From: Nitrospirillum viridazoti
GTDB taxonomy: Bacteria; Pseudomonadota; Alphaproteobacteria; Azospirillales; Azospirillaceae
Assembly: GCF_007827975.1 (NCBI RefSeq)
Contig: NZ_VITT01000004.1
Strand: one strand, 5' to 3'
Length of the DNA stretch: 64,000 nt
In this document: piece after piece, positions 24,313 to 32,477 of the stretch
Numbering within the stretch: position 1 is the stretch's first letter
How the letters are laid out: every line of letters starts with the position of its first letter
Notes under the pieces: generated by a model
What the model saw: only the letters and a program-made list of their open reading frames with translations
The model's database searches: none
What the model was told of the DNA's origin: nothing
Position numbers and translations under genes: made by a program

Positions 24313-25491
24313 ATGGCCATTCAGAACCGCATCGCCGATTTCCACGCCGACATGACGGCTTGGCGGCATCACATCCACGAAAACCCCGAGGTGGCGTTCG
24401 AAGAGACGCAGACCTCCGCCTTCGTGGCCGGGAAGCTGAGCGAGTTCGGGATCGAGGTGCACCGCGGCCTGGCCGGCACGGGCGTGGTGGGCGTGCTGCA
24501 GGGGGAGGGCCGGGACACCGGCAAGACCATCGGCCTGCGCGCCGATATGGACGCCCTGCCCATGGAGGAGGAGAACACCTTCGCCCACGCCTCCAAGGTG
24601 GCGGGCAAGATGCACGCCTGTGGCCATGACGGCCACACCACCATGCTGCTGGGCGCCGCCCGCTATCTCGCCGAGACCCGCAACTTCTCCGGCACCGTGA
24701 ACTTTATCTTCCAGCCGGCCGAGGAAGGGGCCGGCGGCGGCAAGCGCATGGTGGAGGAAGGGCTGTTCGACCAGTTCCCCTGCGACATGGTCTTCGGCAT
24801 GCACAATTGGCCGGAACTGCCACCAGGCAAGATGGGCGTGCGCCCCGGGCCGGTCATGGCCGGCGCCGACCGGTTCGAGATCACCATCCAGGGGCGCGGC
24901 GGTCATGCCGCCCAGCCGCACCTGGGGGTGGACCCGGTGGTGGTCGCGGCCCAGCTGGTGGTCGCCGCGCAGACCCTGGTCAGCCGCGGCCTCTCGCCCG
25001 TGGAATGCGGCGTGGTCAGCATCACCCGCATCCATGCCGGCACGGCCTTCAACATCATCCCCAACGAGGTCAAGCTGGCCGGCACCGTTCGCGCGCTGAC
25101 GCCCGAGATTCGCCAGCAGCTGGAGGATGGCTTGCGAAATCTGGTGCGGACCCTGCCCCCGGTGTTCGGCGCCACGGGTGAGCTGGTTTATCACCTGGGC
25201 TATCCGCCTACCATCAACCACGCCGAGCCTACGGTCATCGCCGCCGCCGTGGCCGCCAAGGTCGCGGGGGCGGAGAACGTGCTGGGCGACATGGGGCCCA
25301 GCATGGGGGCGGAAGACTTCGCCTACATGTTGAACGCCCGCCCCGGCTCCTATGTCTGGCTGGGCCAGGGCGGCAGCGCGCTGGGCTGCTCCCTGCACAA
25401 CCCGCGCTATGACTTCAACGACGACGTTCTGCCGATGGGCGCCAGCTACTGGGCGACCCTGGTGGAAACCGTTCTGCCCCGGGTGGCATGA
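24313..25491 (+). CDS. M20-family amidohydrolase (hippurate/N-acyl amino acid hydrolase type)
   Basis: 392 aa. Metal-site motifs of the M20D group are present: GLRADMDALPM, MHACGHDGHT with the metal-binding Cys/His/Asp residues, and PAEEGAGGGKRMVEEG with the catalytic Glu; a dimerisation domain follows RGGHAAQPH. Such enzymes remove acyl groups from amino acids or related amides; the substrate cannot be read from sequence. The ribosome site is weak. The stop overlaps an in-frame ATG that runs into the next gene, suggesting co-transcription with the lipoprotein downstream. Confidence 0.92.
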   Translation: MAIQNRIADFHADMTAWRHHIHENPEVAFEETQTSAFVAGKLSEFGIEVHRGLAGTGVVGVLQGEGRDTGKTIGLRADMDALPMEEENTFAHASKVAGKMHACGHDGHTTMLLGAARYLAETRNFSGTVNFIFQPAEEGAGGGKRMVEEGLFDQFPCDMVFGMHNWPELPPGKMGVRPGPVMAGADRFEITIQGRGGHAAQPHLGVDPVVVAAQLVVAAQTLVSRGLSPVECGVVSITRIHAGTAFNIIPNEVKLAGTVRALTPEIRQQLEDGLRNLVRTLPPVFGATGELVYHLGYPPTINHAEPTVIAAAVAAKVAGAENVLGDMGPSMGAEDFAYMLNARPGSYVWLGQGGSALGCSLHNPRYDFNDDVLPMGASYWATLVETVLPRVA

Positions 25492-25601
25492 TCCGGCCCT
25501 GGCCCATCCGCCGGGAGGGTTCCCGGGTCGCGGCTTCCGCCCGCTGTGACAGCCGGGCGGGGGATGGACGTCATGGCCGTCGTGCGGGGCCGGCGCGCCG
25601 C

Positions 25602-26096
25602 ATGGCCGCGCTGGGGCTGGCCCTGGGCATGGGCGCCGCCTTGACAGGTTGCTCCGGCAGTTTGGCGTGGCTGGGGGGCGAGCCGCCGCCAGACGACAAC
25701 GCCCTTCCCCCCGCCGTTTCCCCCAGCCTTGTTGGGCGCGGCGAATGGCACGGCGGGCTGAGCCGGGCGCAAAGCACGACGTACCTGGTGGCCCGCAACG
25801 CCGCCGAATGGCAGTCGCTGTGGGACCTGGTGGGGATGCGTGTCCCGGGTGCCCTGCCGGAACGGCTGATGGCGCTGGGTGTTTTCCTCGGGTCCCGCAA
25901 CTCATCCGGCGCGGGGGTGGAGGTGGTCAACACCCGCGTGGAACATCGGGATGGCATGCGCGACCGCCTGGTGGTCGAATATCACGAGTTTGACCAGTCC
26001 TCGCGCAACACCGCCACGGGCAGCCTGACCAGCCCTTATGCCATCGTCCTGGTGGATTGGTCGGATGCGCCGGTGCGTTTCGCCCGGGTGCCGTAG
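25602..26096 (+). CDS. PrcB-like lipoprotein
   Basis: 164 aa from ATG 25602, chosen because it gives a compact lipoprotein signal ending in the lipobox LTGC. The same frame begins earlier at 25488, overlapping the amidohydrolase stop; that form would carry 38 extra Arg-rich residues before the signal and is possible if translation is coupled. The mature part matches the PrcB C-terminal domain pattern: EWQSLWDLV, ALGVFLGSRNSSGAGVEVV, then LTSPYAIVLVDW. PrcB is a partner of a trypsin-like protease in Treponema, but most homologues have unknown function. Confidence 0.7.
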   Translation: MAALGLALGMGAALTGCSGSLAWLGGEPPPDDNALPPAVSPSLVGRGEWHGGLSRAQSTTYLVARNAAEWQSLWDLVGMRVPGALPERLMALGVFLGSRNSSGAGVEVVNTRVEHRDGMRDRLVVEYHEFDQSSRNTATGSLTSPYAIVLVDWSDAPVRFARVP

Positions 26097-26111
26097 TCGA
26101 AGCCTCAAACG

Positions 26112-26135
26112 CCGGCGGCCCCGGTCGGGGCCTAC
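26112..26135 (-). repeat. Dispersed palindromic repeat A, copy 1
   Basis: On the minus strand this 24-bp element (GTAGGCCCCGACC then GGGGCCGCCGG) is identical to 44630-44653 and close to 61700-61723. The core GGCCCC-GACC-GGGGCC is an inverted repeat. It lies directly after the PrcB-like gene. It resembles a REP-type intergenic element. Confidence 0.7.
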
Positions 26136-26176
26136 GGTGGCTTTGCAACCGGTTTGGATGCGAATTTCCAAAGCAA

Positions 26177-26214
26177 AAGGCCCGGAACTTGGCGGTTCCG
26201 GGCCTTCGCTTTTT
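26177..26214. terminator. Bidirectional terminator between PrcB-like gene and capsule gene
   Basis: A 12-bp perfect stem (26177-26188 with 26195-26206) with a 6-nt loop. T-rich tracts follow on both strands (cgcttttt rightward, ttttgc leftward). It sits between two convergent genes. Confidence 0.88.
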
Positions 26215-26228
26215 CAAGCCACAGGGCG

Positions 26229-28205
26229 TTACGCCTGATGCGGCAGCACGGTTTCCGAAGGCAGAGGGACCGGATCCAGCTGGCTGTAGTCAGGGACGAT
26301 GTGGTGCAGCAGGGCCTGCAGGCGGACGGCGTCGGCGGTGGCACAGGCCGCGTCCAGCTCATCCAGCGAGCGGCGCAGGATGGCCAGGTCCACCGCGCGG
26401 GGCGAGGCTACCAGCACGCCTTCGGCCGAGGTCTGCTCCGGCGGTTCGGCGGCGGCGAACATCTCTTCGTACAGCTTCTCTCCGGGCCGCAGACCGGTGA
26501 AGGTGATCTTGATGTCCTTGTCTGGGCGCAGGCCGGCCAGGCGGATCATCTGGCGGGCCAAGTCGACGATCTTCACCGGCTGGCCCATGTCCAGGACGAA
26601 GATGCGGCCACGGTCGTCCCGCCCGGCGTTCATGCCGTAGGCGGAGGCCTGCAGCACCAGCTCCACCGCCTCGCGCACGGTCATGAAGTAGCGGCAGACC
26701 TCGGGGTGGGTGACGGTCAGCGGGCCACCGGCGCGCAGCTGGCGGCTGAACAGCGGCACCACCGACCCGGTTGAGCCCAGCACGTTGCCGAACCGCACCG
26801 TCATGAAGCGGGTTTGCCAGCCCTTGCCGACACCGCTTGACGCCACGATGTCCAGCGCCTGGCAATAGCATTCGGCGATGCGCTTGGTGGCGCCCATGAC
26901 GTTGGTGGACCGCACCGCCTTGTCCGTCGAGATCAGCACCATGGCGGCCGCGCCGGCGGCGATGGCGGCGTCGGCGACGTTGCGCGTGCCCATGACGTTG
27001 GTCAGCACGCCTTCGACCGGGTTCAGCTCCACCATGGGAACATGCTTCAGGGCGGCGGCGTGGAACACCAGTTCCGGCTTCTCCTCATGGAAGACTTCCA
27101 TGAGGCGGTTGCGGTCGCGGACGTTGGCCAGCACGGCACGGCAGTCCAGGTCCGGGCAGTTCTCCCGCATCTCCATCTCGATGGAGTAGAGGTTGAACTC
27201 GCCATGATCCAGCAGGATCAGGCGGCGCGGCTTCAGCTGCGCGATCTGGCGGGTCAGTTCCGACCCGATGGTGCCGCCGGCGCCCGTGACCAGCACGGTG
27301 CGCCCGGCGACCAGGCCGTCGATGGCGCCCTTGTCCAGGGCCACCTGGGGGCGGCCCAGCAGGTCCTCGATGACGATGGGGCGCACGGTCATGGGCCCCT
27401 CGTTCACGGCGTCGCGGAAGTCGGTGAGGTCGGGCAGGCGGGCCAGCACCAGATTCAGCGCCTCGCACTTCTCCACCAGCGCGCCCAGCCTGGTGCCCGA
27501 CAGACGGGCGCGGGGGCGGGTCAGGATCAGGCGGCGCGGGCACTGACCCCCGGCGGCCAGGTCGCCGACCACGGACGACAACTCAGCCAGGCGGCCCAGC
27601 ACCTTCACGCCGTGGATCTCGCGGCCGATGCGGCCGCCCTTGTCGTCCAGAATGCCGACGACGCGATAGGCGGCGTCGCGATCCGTGGCCATGGCGCGGA
27701 TGAAAATCTCGGCTTCATCGCCGGCCCCGACCAACAGCACGGGGATGCGGTCGCGGGCGTTGCTTTCCAGGATGCCGGCCAGGCGGCGGTCCTTGGCCAG
27801 GCGGTACAGCAGGCGCGGGCCGCCCAGCAGCACCACCAGCACGAACCAGTTGATCAGCGGGACGGAGCGGGGCAGGGCGTCCAGCCGCGTCACCAGGAAC
27901 ATCAGCAGCAGGAAGACCAGGATGGTGGTGGTGACGGCGCGGGCGATGGCCATCAGATCGCGCAACGAGGCGTAGCGCCAGACGCCTGAGTTCATGCCGA
28001 ACAGGCGGTAGGCAGCGGCGGCGATGATGGTGAAGAGCGCGACGCCGGGAACCAGGGCTTGGGTATAGTGGGTGATCCCATCCCCAACCCTCAGGTACAG
28101 CGAAACAACAAACGAAATCCCGGCAACCAAAATGTCATGAAAGTATGCAAGGAAGCGCCGATCAAAAATAAGCGGCAGCCGGAAGATTTCTTTTAGTTTA
28201 CGCAT
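26229..28205 (-). CDS. CapD/FlaA1-type nucleoside-diphosphate-sugar 4,6-dehydratase
   Basis: 658-aa membrane-bound enzyme of the WbpM/PglF/CapD group. Four membrane helices (about 20-130) precede a first Rossmann-like segment with LLVGAGDEAE and then the catalytic short-chain dehydrogenase domain with VTGAGGTIGSELTRQIA, FHAAALKHVPMVE and the family variant of the active site, ISTDKAVRSTNVMGATKR. These enzymes convert UDP-GlcNAc-type sugars to 4-keto-6-deoxy intermediates for O-antigen, capsule or glycan decoration. No other polysaccharide genes are adjacent. Both cofactor and catalytic motifs look intact. Confidence 0.93.
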   Translation of the reverse strand: MRKLKEIFRLPLIFDRRFLAYFHDILVAGISFVVSLYLRVGDGITHYTQALVPGVALFTIIAAAAYRLFGMNSGVWRYASLRDLMAIARAVTTTILVFLLLMFLVTRLDALPRSVPLINWFVLVVLLGGPRLLYRLAKDRRLAGILESNARDRIPVLLVGAGDEAEIFIRAMATDRDAAYRVVGILDDKGGRIGREIHGVKVLGRLAELSSVVGDLAAGGQCPRRLILTRPRARLSGTRLGALVEKCEALNLVLARLPDLTDFRDAVNEGPMTVRPIVIEDLLGRPQVALDKGAIDGLVAGRTVLVTGAGGTIGSELTRQIAQLKPRRLILLDHGEFNLYSIEMEMRENCPDLDCRAVLANVRDRNRLMEVFHEEKPELVFHAAALKHVPMVELNPVEGVLTNVMGTRNVADAAIAAGAAAMVLISTDKAVRSTNVMGATKRIAECYCQALDIVASSGVGKGWQTRFMTVRFGNVLGSTGSVVPLFSRQLRAGGPLTVTHPEVCRYFMTVREAVELVLQASAYGMNAGRDDRGRIFVLDMGQPVKIVDLARQMIRLAGLRPDKDIKITFTGLRPGEKLYEEMFAAAEPPEQTSAEGVLVASPRAVDLAILRRSLDELDAACATADAVRLQALLHHIVPDYSQLDPVPLPSETVLPHQA

Positions 28206-28585
28206 GGCTCCAGCCTGCGGTTTGATTGTTTATGGGCGATTAACAGAGCGTGACGGAGGCACTGAAATCGCATGTTCGAGAATGTATTTCTAAACGCCTG
28301 ACGCGATCCTGACACCATCCGATACTCTGCTGCAAGTGCGAAAAAGGATTGGCAGGGTATATGCCTACTCCATTAGGCAGGTCGTTTTTCAACGTCCTGC
28401 ATTGGCCGGCGGCAGGCGGGAGGACATCCAGTCACCAGATCCTTATTAGCGGTACTCCCGAAAGCTTCCGGATGATAGTGGTCAGAAGCATGAAACCATT
28501 GGGAATCTAGAGACATGCGCGGCCCGGAAAATAGGTCTTTCCGACTAGAAGGGAAGCGATAAGGGGATGGGTCTGGGGTGCGCCC
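28206..28585. other. Intergenic region, 380 bp, lower GC
   Basis: This stretch upstream of the CapD-type gene has noticeably more A/T than its surroundings (28220-28400 in particular), as expected for a promoter region. The 3' end of a leftward hypothetical gene borders it on the right. No gene, RNA or clear hairpin was recognised. Confidence 0.4.
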
Positions 28586-28930
28586 TCACGAGCGCAGCCA
28601 CGCAAATATCCCTTTGCTTTTGGGCTTCACCATGGCGGCTTTTCCGGCCGGCCGTTTGGCGCCCGCCGTGGCAGGGGTGGGAGAGCCGGATGTTTTTATA
28701 CCGGCGTAGTCGCGCTTGAACCGCTCCAGATCCTCACGCAGGCCGAAACGGAAAGACACGTGCAAGACCTGGGAACGGCGGTTCAGGCCTGGATCCAGTT
28801 TTTCTTCCATGCCCAGAAACTCGACGGCCCAACGACCGCGAATATTGGCCCGGATCCAATCTTCCGCCTTGTCCATGTCGCCGGCGGAGCTTAGTTGCAG
28901 TGTTGTCGTGAAATCTTGCTGCGCGCTCAC
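28586..28930 (-). CDS. Hypothetical protein, 114 aa
   Basis: The start is GTG 28930 with AGAGGCGAG just upstream. The N-terminal 75 residues look globular (DMDKAEDWIRANIRGRWAVE, then HVSFRFGLREDLERFKRDY). The last 40 are basic and Pro/Ala/Lys rich, ending KSKGIFAWLRS. No signal peptide or membrane helix. I do not recognise the family. It is divergent from the restriction endonuclease gene on its right. Confidence 0.65.
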   Translation of the reverse strand: MSAQQDFTTTLQLSSAGDMDKAEDWIRANIRGRWAVEFLGMEEKLDPGLNRRSQVLHVSFRFGLREDLERFKRDYAGIKTSGSPTPATAGAKRPAGKAAMVKPKSKGIFAWLRS

Positions 28931-29335
28931 GCTCGCCTCTCAGGTCATTTCCTGTTGAACGGATCAGGCATGATCATCCTGGCGTCCCACTCGATCTCGC
29001 GATTAGGGCTCGCGACCAGGGACGGTTTGCCGGGCGGCCGGCAGGCCTGTTCCCGAGTCGCCCACGCGGCCCTGCTTCGCGGCGCAGACCTTAGACGACG
29101 CCTGCTGCGGGCGACTACGCATCTCCCGGACAGCAAGGGGCCGGAAGCCGTATGGCCGATGGAGATAGATGCCCTACCGACGTATCCCGGTGATGAGGGC
29201 CGACGCCCTGGCCAGGGGCCCCTGCCAGCGACCATTGAATGCGTCAGAGGTGCCGGCGCCGGATCCGGTATCGACAGGGCCGCAGGATCGGGTAGGGTCC
29301 CCGCCTCGGTTTTCGCCAGCGGACGTTATCTCCAG
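28931..29335. other. Intergenic region between hypothetical gene and endonuclease, 405 bp
   Basis: The endonuclease frame is open through this stretch from 28895, but its translation is Arg/Gly/Pro-rich without family resemblance, and no good ribosome site was found. I treat it as a divergent promoter region. An upstream start for the endonuclease cannot be ruled out. Confidence 0.4.
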
Positions 29336-30139
29336 ATGTTCCCTACCTTGCTTCAGCGCGGCTTCCAGGTGGAGTTCCTGTCCCATGCCCGGGCCATCCT
29401 GGGCGTGGACTTCCCCGACGCCATGGCCGAGCTGGACGCCGTCATCGGCGCGTTGTCCATCCCTGTCACGGAAATCGTCGGGTCCGGCGGCGGTGAGGCC
29501 AAGATCACCCAGCGTCTGCGCCGTTCCCTGGCCGAGCATGGATGGGAGAAGGCGCACTTCACCATCGAGAAACGGGTGAACGGCAAGCGGCGCGAGTCCA
29601 TCAGCCACGAGGTGGACCATGTGCGCGACGTACCGGGCGTTGGCGTCATCGCGCTGGAGATCGAGTGGAACAACAAGGACCCGTTCTTCGACCGCGACCT
29701 TGAGAACTTCAAGCGCCTGCATGCCGAGGGGGTCATTTCCGTCGGGGTCATCGTCACCCGGGGCCGGAGCCTGCAGGATGAGATGGTGCCCATGGTGCGC
29801 CGCTTCGCCCAGGGCCGGGGCCTGACCTGCGACGCCGACGTGCTGGCCCTGGGCCTGCGTCCCACCACCCGGCAGCAGGATGACGTGGCCCGCCGCATGG
29901 CCGGCGGCGCGCCGTCCTTCGCCGAGGCCTGGGCCGCCTCCTTCTGCCAAGACAAGTACGGGGCCGCCACCACCCACTGGCGCAAGCTGGAGGATCGCGT
30001 GCACCGGGGGGTGGGCAACCCGTGTCCGCTGCTGCTGATCGGCATCCCGGCCGATGTCGTCACCTTCGACATCCCGCTGTCAGACATGCCCAGGGCGCCG
30101 GTGCCGGAACCGGTGGAGGCGGAGCTGCCTTTTTTCTAG
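29336..30139 (+). CDS. BglII/BstYI-family type II restriction endonuclease (orphan)
   Basis: 267 aa from ATG 29336. The start is chosen because homology-like sequence begins at FQVEFLSHARAILGVDFPDA; the Shine-Dalgarno sequence is poor. The core VIALEIEWNNKDPFFDRDL followed by NFKRLHAEGVISVGVIVTRG is the hallmark of the BglII/BstYI family, a PD-(D/E)XK-like nuclease fold in which the acidic residues of EIEW coordinate metal. BglII and BstYI recognise sites with a GATC core; the specificity here is not predicted. No DNA methyltransferase lies in the window, so host protection would have to come from elsewhere or the protein has another role. Confidence 0.82.
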   Translation: MFPTLLQRGFQVEFLSHARAILGVDFPDAMAELDAVIGALSIPVTEIVGSGGGEAKITQRLRRSLAEHGWEKAHFTIEKRVNGKRRESISHEVDHVRDVPGVGVIALEIEWNNKDPFFDRDLENFKRLHAEGVISVGVIVTRGRSLQDEMVPMVRRFAQGRGLTCDADVLALGLRPTTRQQDDVARRMAGGAPSFAEAWAASFCQDKYGAATTHWRKLEDRVHRGVGNPCPLLLIGIPADVVTFDIPLSDMPRAPVPEPVEAELPFF

Positions 30140-30180
30140 GTCCTTGAGCGCCGGCGGGCCGTCCGGCCCTTGGCTCATCC

Positions 30181-30239
30181 TCGATTTCCAGTCCGCCTTC
30201 GGCTTCCCAGAAATCTCCGGCGCCCGCGGTCGCGGGCTG
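30181..30239. repeat. Dispersed repeat B, copy 1
   Basis: About 59 bp after the endonuclease gene that closely match 33856-33913. Shared blocks are tcgatttcc, gtccg, gaaatctccggc, cccgc and gtcgcgggctg. It ends in a hairpin-forming cccgcg-gt-cgcggg. Confidence 0.6.
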
Positions 30240-30260
30240 GTCGCTGCGCTCCGGCTTTTC

Positions 30261-31532
30261 TCACAGCAGGTCGCGCAGGCGATAGTACAGGCTGGCCAGC
30301 ACCAGCAGGGGCACGCGCCAAGGCCCTTCCACGAAGGGCTGCTGTGGCAGGCGGGCGAACACGTCATAGCGCTCGGCCTGGCCCATGATGGCCTCGGCCA
30401 GCAATTGGCCGCAGATGCCGGTCAGGGCGACACCGTGGCCGCTGTAGCCATGGGCGTAATACGTCGTGGGCGACAGGCGGCCCAGCTGGGGCAGGCGGCT
30501 GACGGTCATGCCCACGCTGCCGTGCCAGAAGTGGTCGATGCCCACGCCCGTCAGCTGGGGGAAGCAATGGTGAAGGCGACGCGTCAGCTTGGCCTTCGCG
30601 TCCGGCGTCGCCCGGTTGGCGAAGTTCACGCCGCCGCCGAACAGCAGGCGGTGATCGGCGCTGCGGCGGAAATAGTGCAGGCCGACGTTGGTGTCCGACA
30701 CCGCGTGGTCGCCCGGCAGTAGGGCCACCGCCCGTTCCGCCCCCAGGGGCTGCGTCGCCAGCATGTAGGTGACAATGGGTACCAGGCTGCGCGTCAGCGA
30801 CGGCGCCAGGTCGCCCAGGTAGGCGTTGCCGGCCAGCACCAGGAAGCGGGACCGCACGCGACCGCGGGGTGTGGTCACCACCGGGGCGGCACCCGTGGTG
30901 ATGGCCAGCGCGGGCGTGTTCTCGTACAGGCGCGCGCCGGCCTCGCGCGCGGCGCGTCCCAGGCCCTGGGCGTAGGCCAGCGGGTGCAGGTGGCCGCTGC
31001 CCATATCCTCCAGCCCGCTGTCATAGCGCGGGCTGGCCAGCAGGGCGCGTAGCGCCTCGCCCTCCACCAGGCGAAGGCGGTCATAGCCCACGGCGTCCGC
31101 GTCGCGCAGCTGGGCCAGCAAATCCCGGCGGTGGCGGGGCTTGGCGGCGGCGTTGATGTAACCCCAGCGCAGGGCGCAGTCGATGCCGTGCCGTTCCACC
31201 CGCCGCACCAGCAGGGCCTTGGCTTCCTCCGCCAAGGCCCACAGGCGCCGGGCGTCGTCGACGCCGCCAAGCCGCGCGATGGCGCTGACGGGCTTGTTGT
31301 AGCCGCTGATCAGCTGGCCGCCGTTGCGGCCGGAGGCCCCCCAGCCCACCCGCTCCGCCTCAACCACCACCACGTCGTAGCCGCGTTCCGCCAATGTCAG
31401 GGCGGCGGACAAGCCGGTGTAGCCCGCGCCGACCACGCAGACGTCGCAGTCCATATCGCCGGCCAGCGCCGGGAGGGCGGGGCCGGGCGGGGAGGAGTGG
31501 ACGTACCAGCTATCTGGCCAACAGGTGTTCAT
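30261..31532 (-). CDS. puuB: FAD-dependent oxidoreductase, PuuB/OrdL type
   Basis: 423 aa of the DAO family. The FAD-binding motif VCVVGAGYTGLSAALTLAERG is at about 31-51, followed by the family segment GWGASGRNGGQLISGYNK. The C-terminal part ends in YYAHGYSGHGVALTGICGQL, typical of gamma-glutamylputrescine oxidase (PuuB), which oxidises gamma-Glu-putrescine to the aldehyde. A PuuA-like ligase is encoded nearby at 32478 and putrescine-type uptake genes lie 9 kb away, supporting that role. The start is 1 nt past the stop of the PAP2 gene, so the two form an operon. Related family members act on other amines. Confidence 0.8.
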   Translation of the reverse strand: MNTCWPDSWYVHSSPPGPALPALAGDMDCDVCVVGAGYTGLSAALTLAERGYDVVVVEAERVGWGASGRNGGQLISGYNKPVSAIARLGGVDDARRLWALAEEAKALLVRRVERHGIDCALRWGYINAAAKPRHRRDLLAQLRDADAVGYDRLRLVEGEALRALLASPRYDSGLEDMGSGHLHPLAYAQGLGRAAREAGARLYENTPALAITTGAAPVVTTPRGRVRSRFLVLAGNAYLGDLAPSLTRSLVPIVTYMLATQPLGAERAVALLPGDHAVSDTNVGLHYFRRSADHRLLFGGGVNFANRATPDAKAKLTRRLHHCFPQLTGVGIDHFWHGSVGMTVSRLPQLGRLSPTTYYAHGYSGHGVALTGICGQLLAEAIMGQAERYDVFARLPQQPFVEGPWRVPLLVLASLYYRLRDLL

Positions 31533-31533
31533 G

Positions 31534-32247
31534 TCAGCCGGGCAGCCAGCGGCACCACAGCGCCAGGGTGGCCCGGCGGCCGTAAAGGGCGGCGTGCAGC
31601 AGGGCGCTGGTCAGCACCGCCAGCAGTCCGGCGTACAGGACGTCGCTGAAGAAATGGCCGCCCATGCCGATGCGCAGCAGGCCCGCGCCGGCCCCGACGC
31701 CCAGCCCGCCATAGAGCCACAGGCGCTGCCGCCGCCGCGCGGTGTAGGCGAAGCTGTGCAGGAAGAAGGCCAGCACGGCGTCCCCCGACACGAAGGAGCA
31801 GTTGCGCCCGCAATTGGCCTTGGGCGCCGGCAGCACCGGCGGGGTGTAGGGGGCGGCCCCGCCGAACTCCACCACCTGGACAGGGCGGGCGCGGTGCCAA
31901 TGGTCCTTCAGCACGGCATTGCCCAGGAGGCCGGGCCCGATGGCCAGCGACAGCAGCAGGAAGCCCCAGGCGCGCACGTCGGCCCCCAGCAGGGCCCGGC
32001 GGCGCCAGGCGGTCCAGGCGGTGCCCAGGACCAGCACGCCGGCCATCACCCGGGCGCCCACCTGCACCGCCTCGTGCAGCAGGTTGGCCACCGGATCCGC
32101 CCGCCAGGCAAAGCCCCCCTGCGGCGTCCAGAACCAGCCGGCCGCGGCCAGGTCCAGGGTGGGCGAAACCGTCGCGTAGGCCAGCACCGCCGCGAGGCCG
32201 ATCAACGCCATGAAACTCAGGGCGCGGGGAAGGGTTGGGGACGGCAT
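31534..32247 (-). CDS. PAP2-family membrane phosphatase
   Basis: 237 aa from ATG 32247; an in-frame upstream extension to 32301 looks non-coding. Several membrane helices carry the three phosphatase motifs: KDHWHRARP, CSFVSGDAV and RIGMGGHFFSDVLYAG with the catalytic His residues. The SGD variant of motif 2 also occurs in lipid A phosphatases (LpxE/LpxF). The likely substrate is a lipid phosphate at the inner membrane. It is co-transcribed with the PuuB-like gene downstream. Confidence 0.85.
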   Translation of the reverse strand: MPSPTLPRALSFMALIGLAAVLAYATVSPTLDLAAAGWFWTPQGGFAWRADPVANLLHEAVQVGARVMAGVLVLGTAWTAWRRRALLGADVRAWGFLLLSLAIGPGLLGNAVLKDHWHRARPVQVVEFGGAAPYTPPVLPAPKANCGRNCSFVSGDAVLAFFLHSFAYTARRRQRLWLYGGLGVGAGAGLLRIGMGGHFFSDVLYAGLLAVLTSALLHAALYGRRATLALWCRWLPG

Positions 32248-32477
32248 GGCGGCGGGACGATCCGGGAGAATGAAGGGGACGTACCCGTCCGCACATACCA
32301 TTCGATGGGGGCGCTGTCACCTCGGCATAGGCCGCAAGCGCTAGGGTTCCCGCCAGCTTTGGCCGCTGCCATGCCGCATTCCCGCCCCGATATGATGGGA
32401 CGGTCCCTGTCGATTTTGTCCGGTTCGGGTCGCCCGAGAGCGGCGTCCCCATCCCCGATATCGAGGTGTACGACCCC

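Noticed and set aside
24043..25905. A 620-codon minus-strand frame opposite the amidohydrolase
   Set aside because: Antisense shadow of a well-supported M20 enzyme; composition is typical of reversed high-GC coding DNA.
28895..29335. N-terminal extension of the restriction endonuclease
   Set aside because: The extra 147 residues look like translated non-coding DNA and overlap the start of the divergent gene; the family-like part begins right after ATG 29336.
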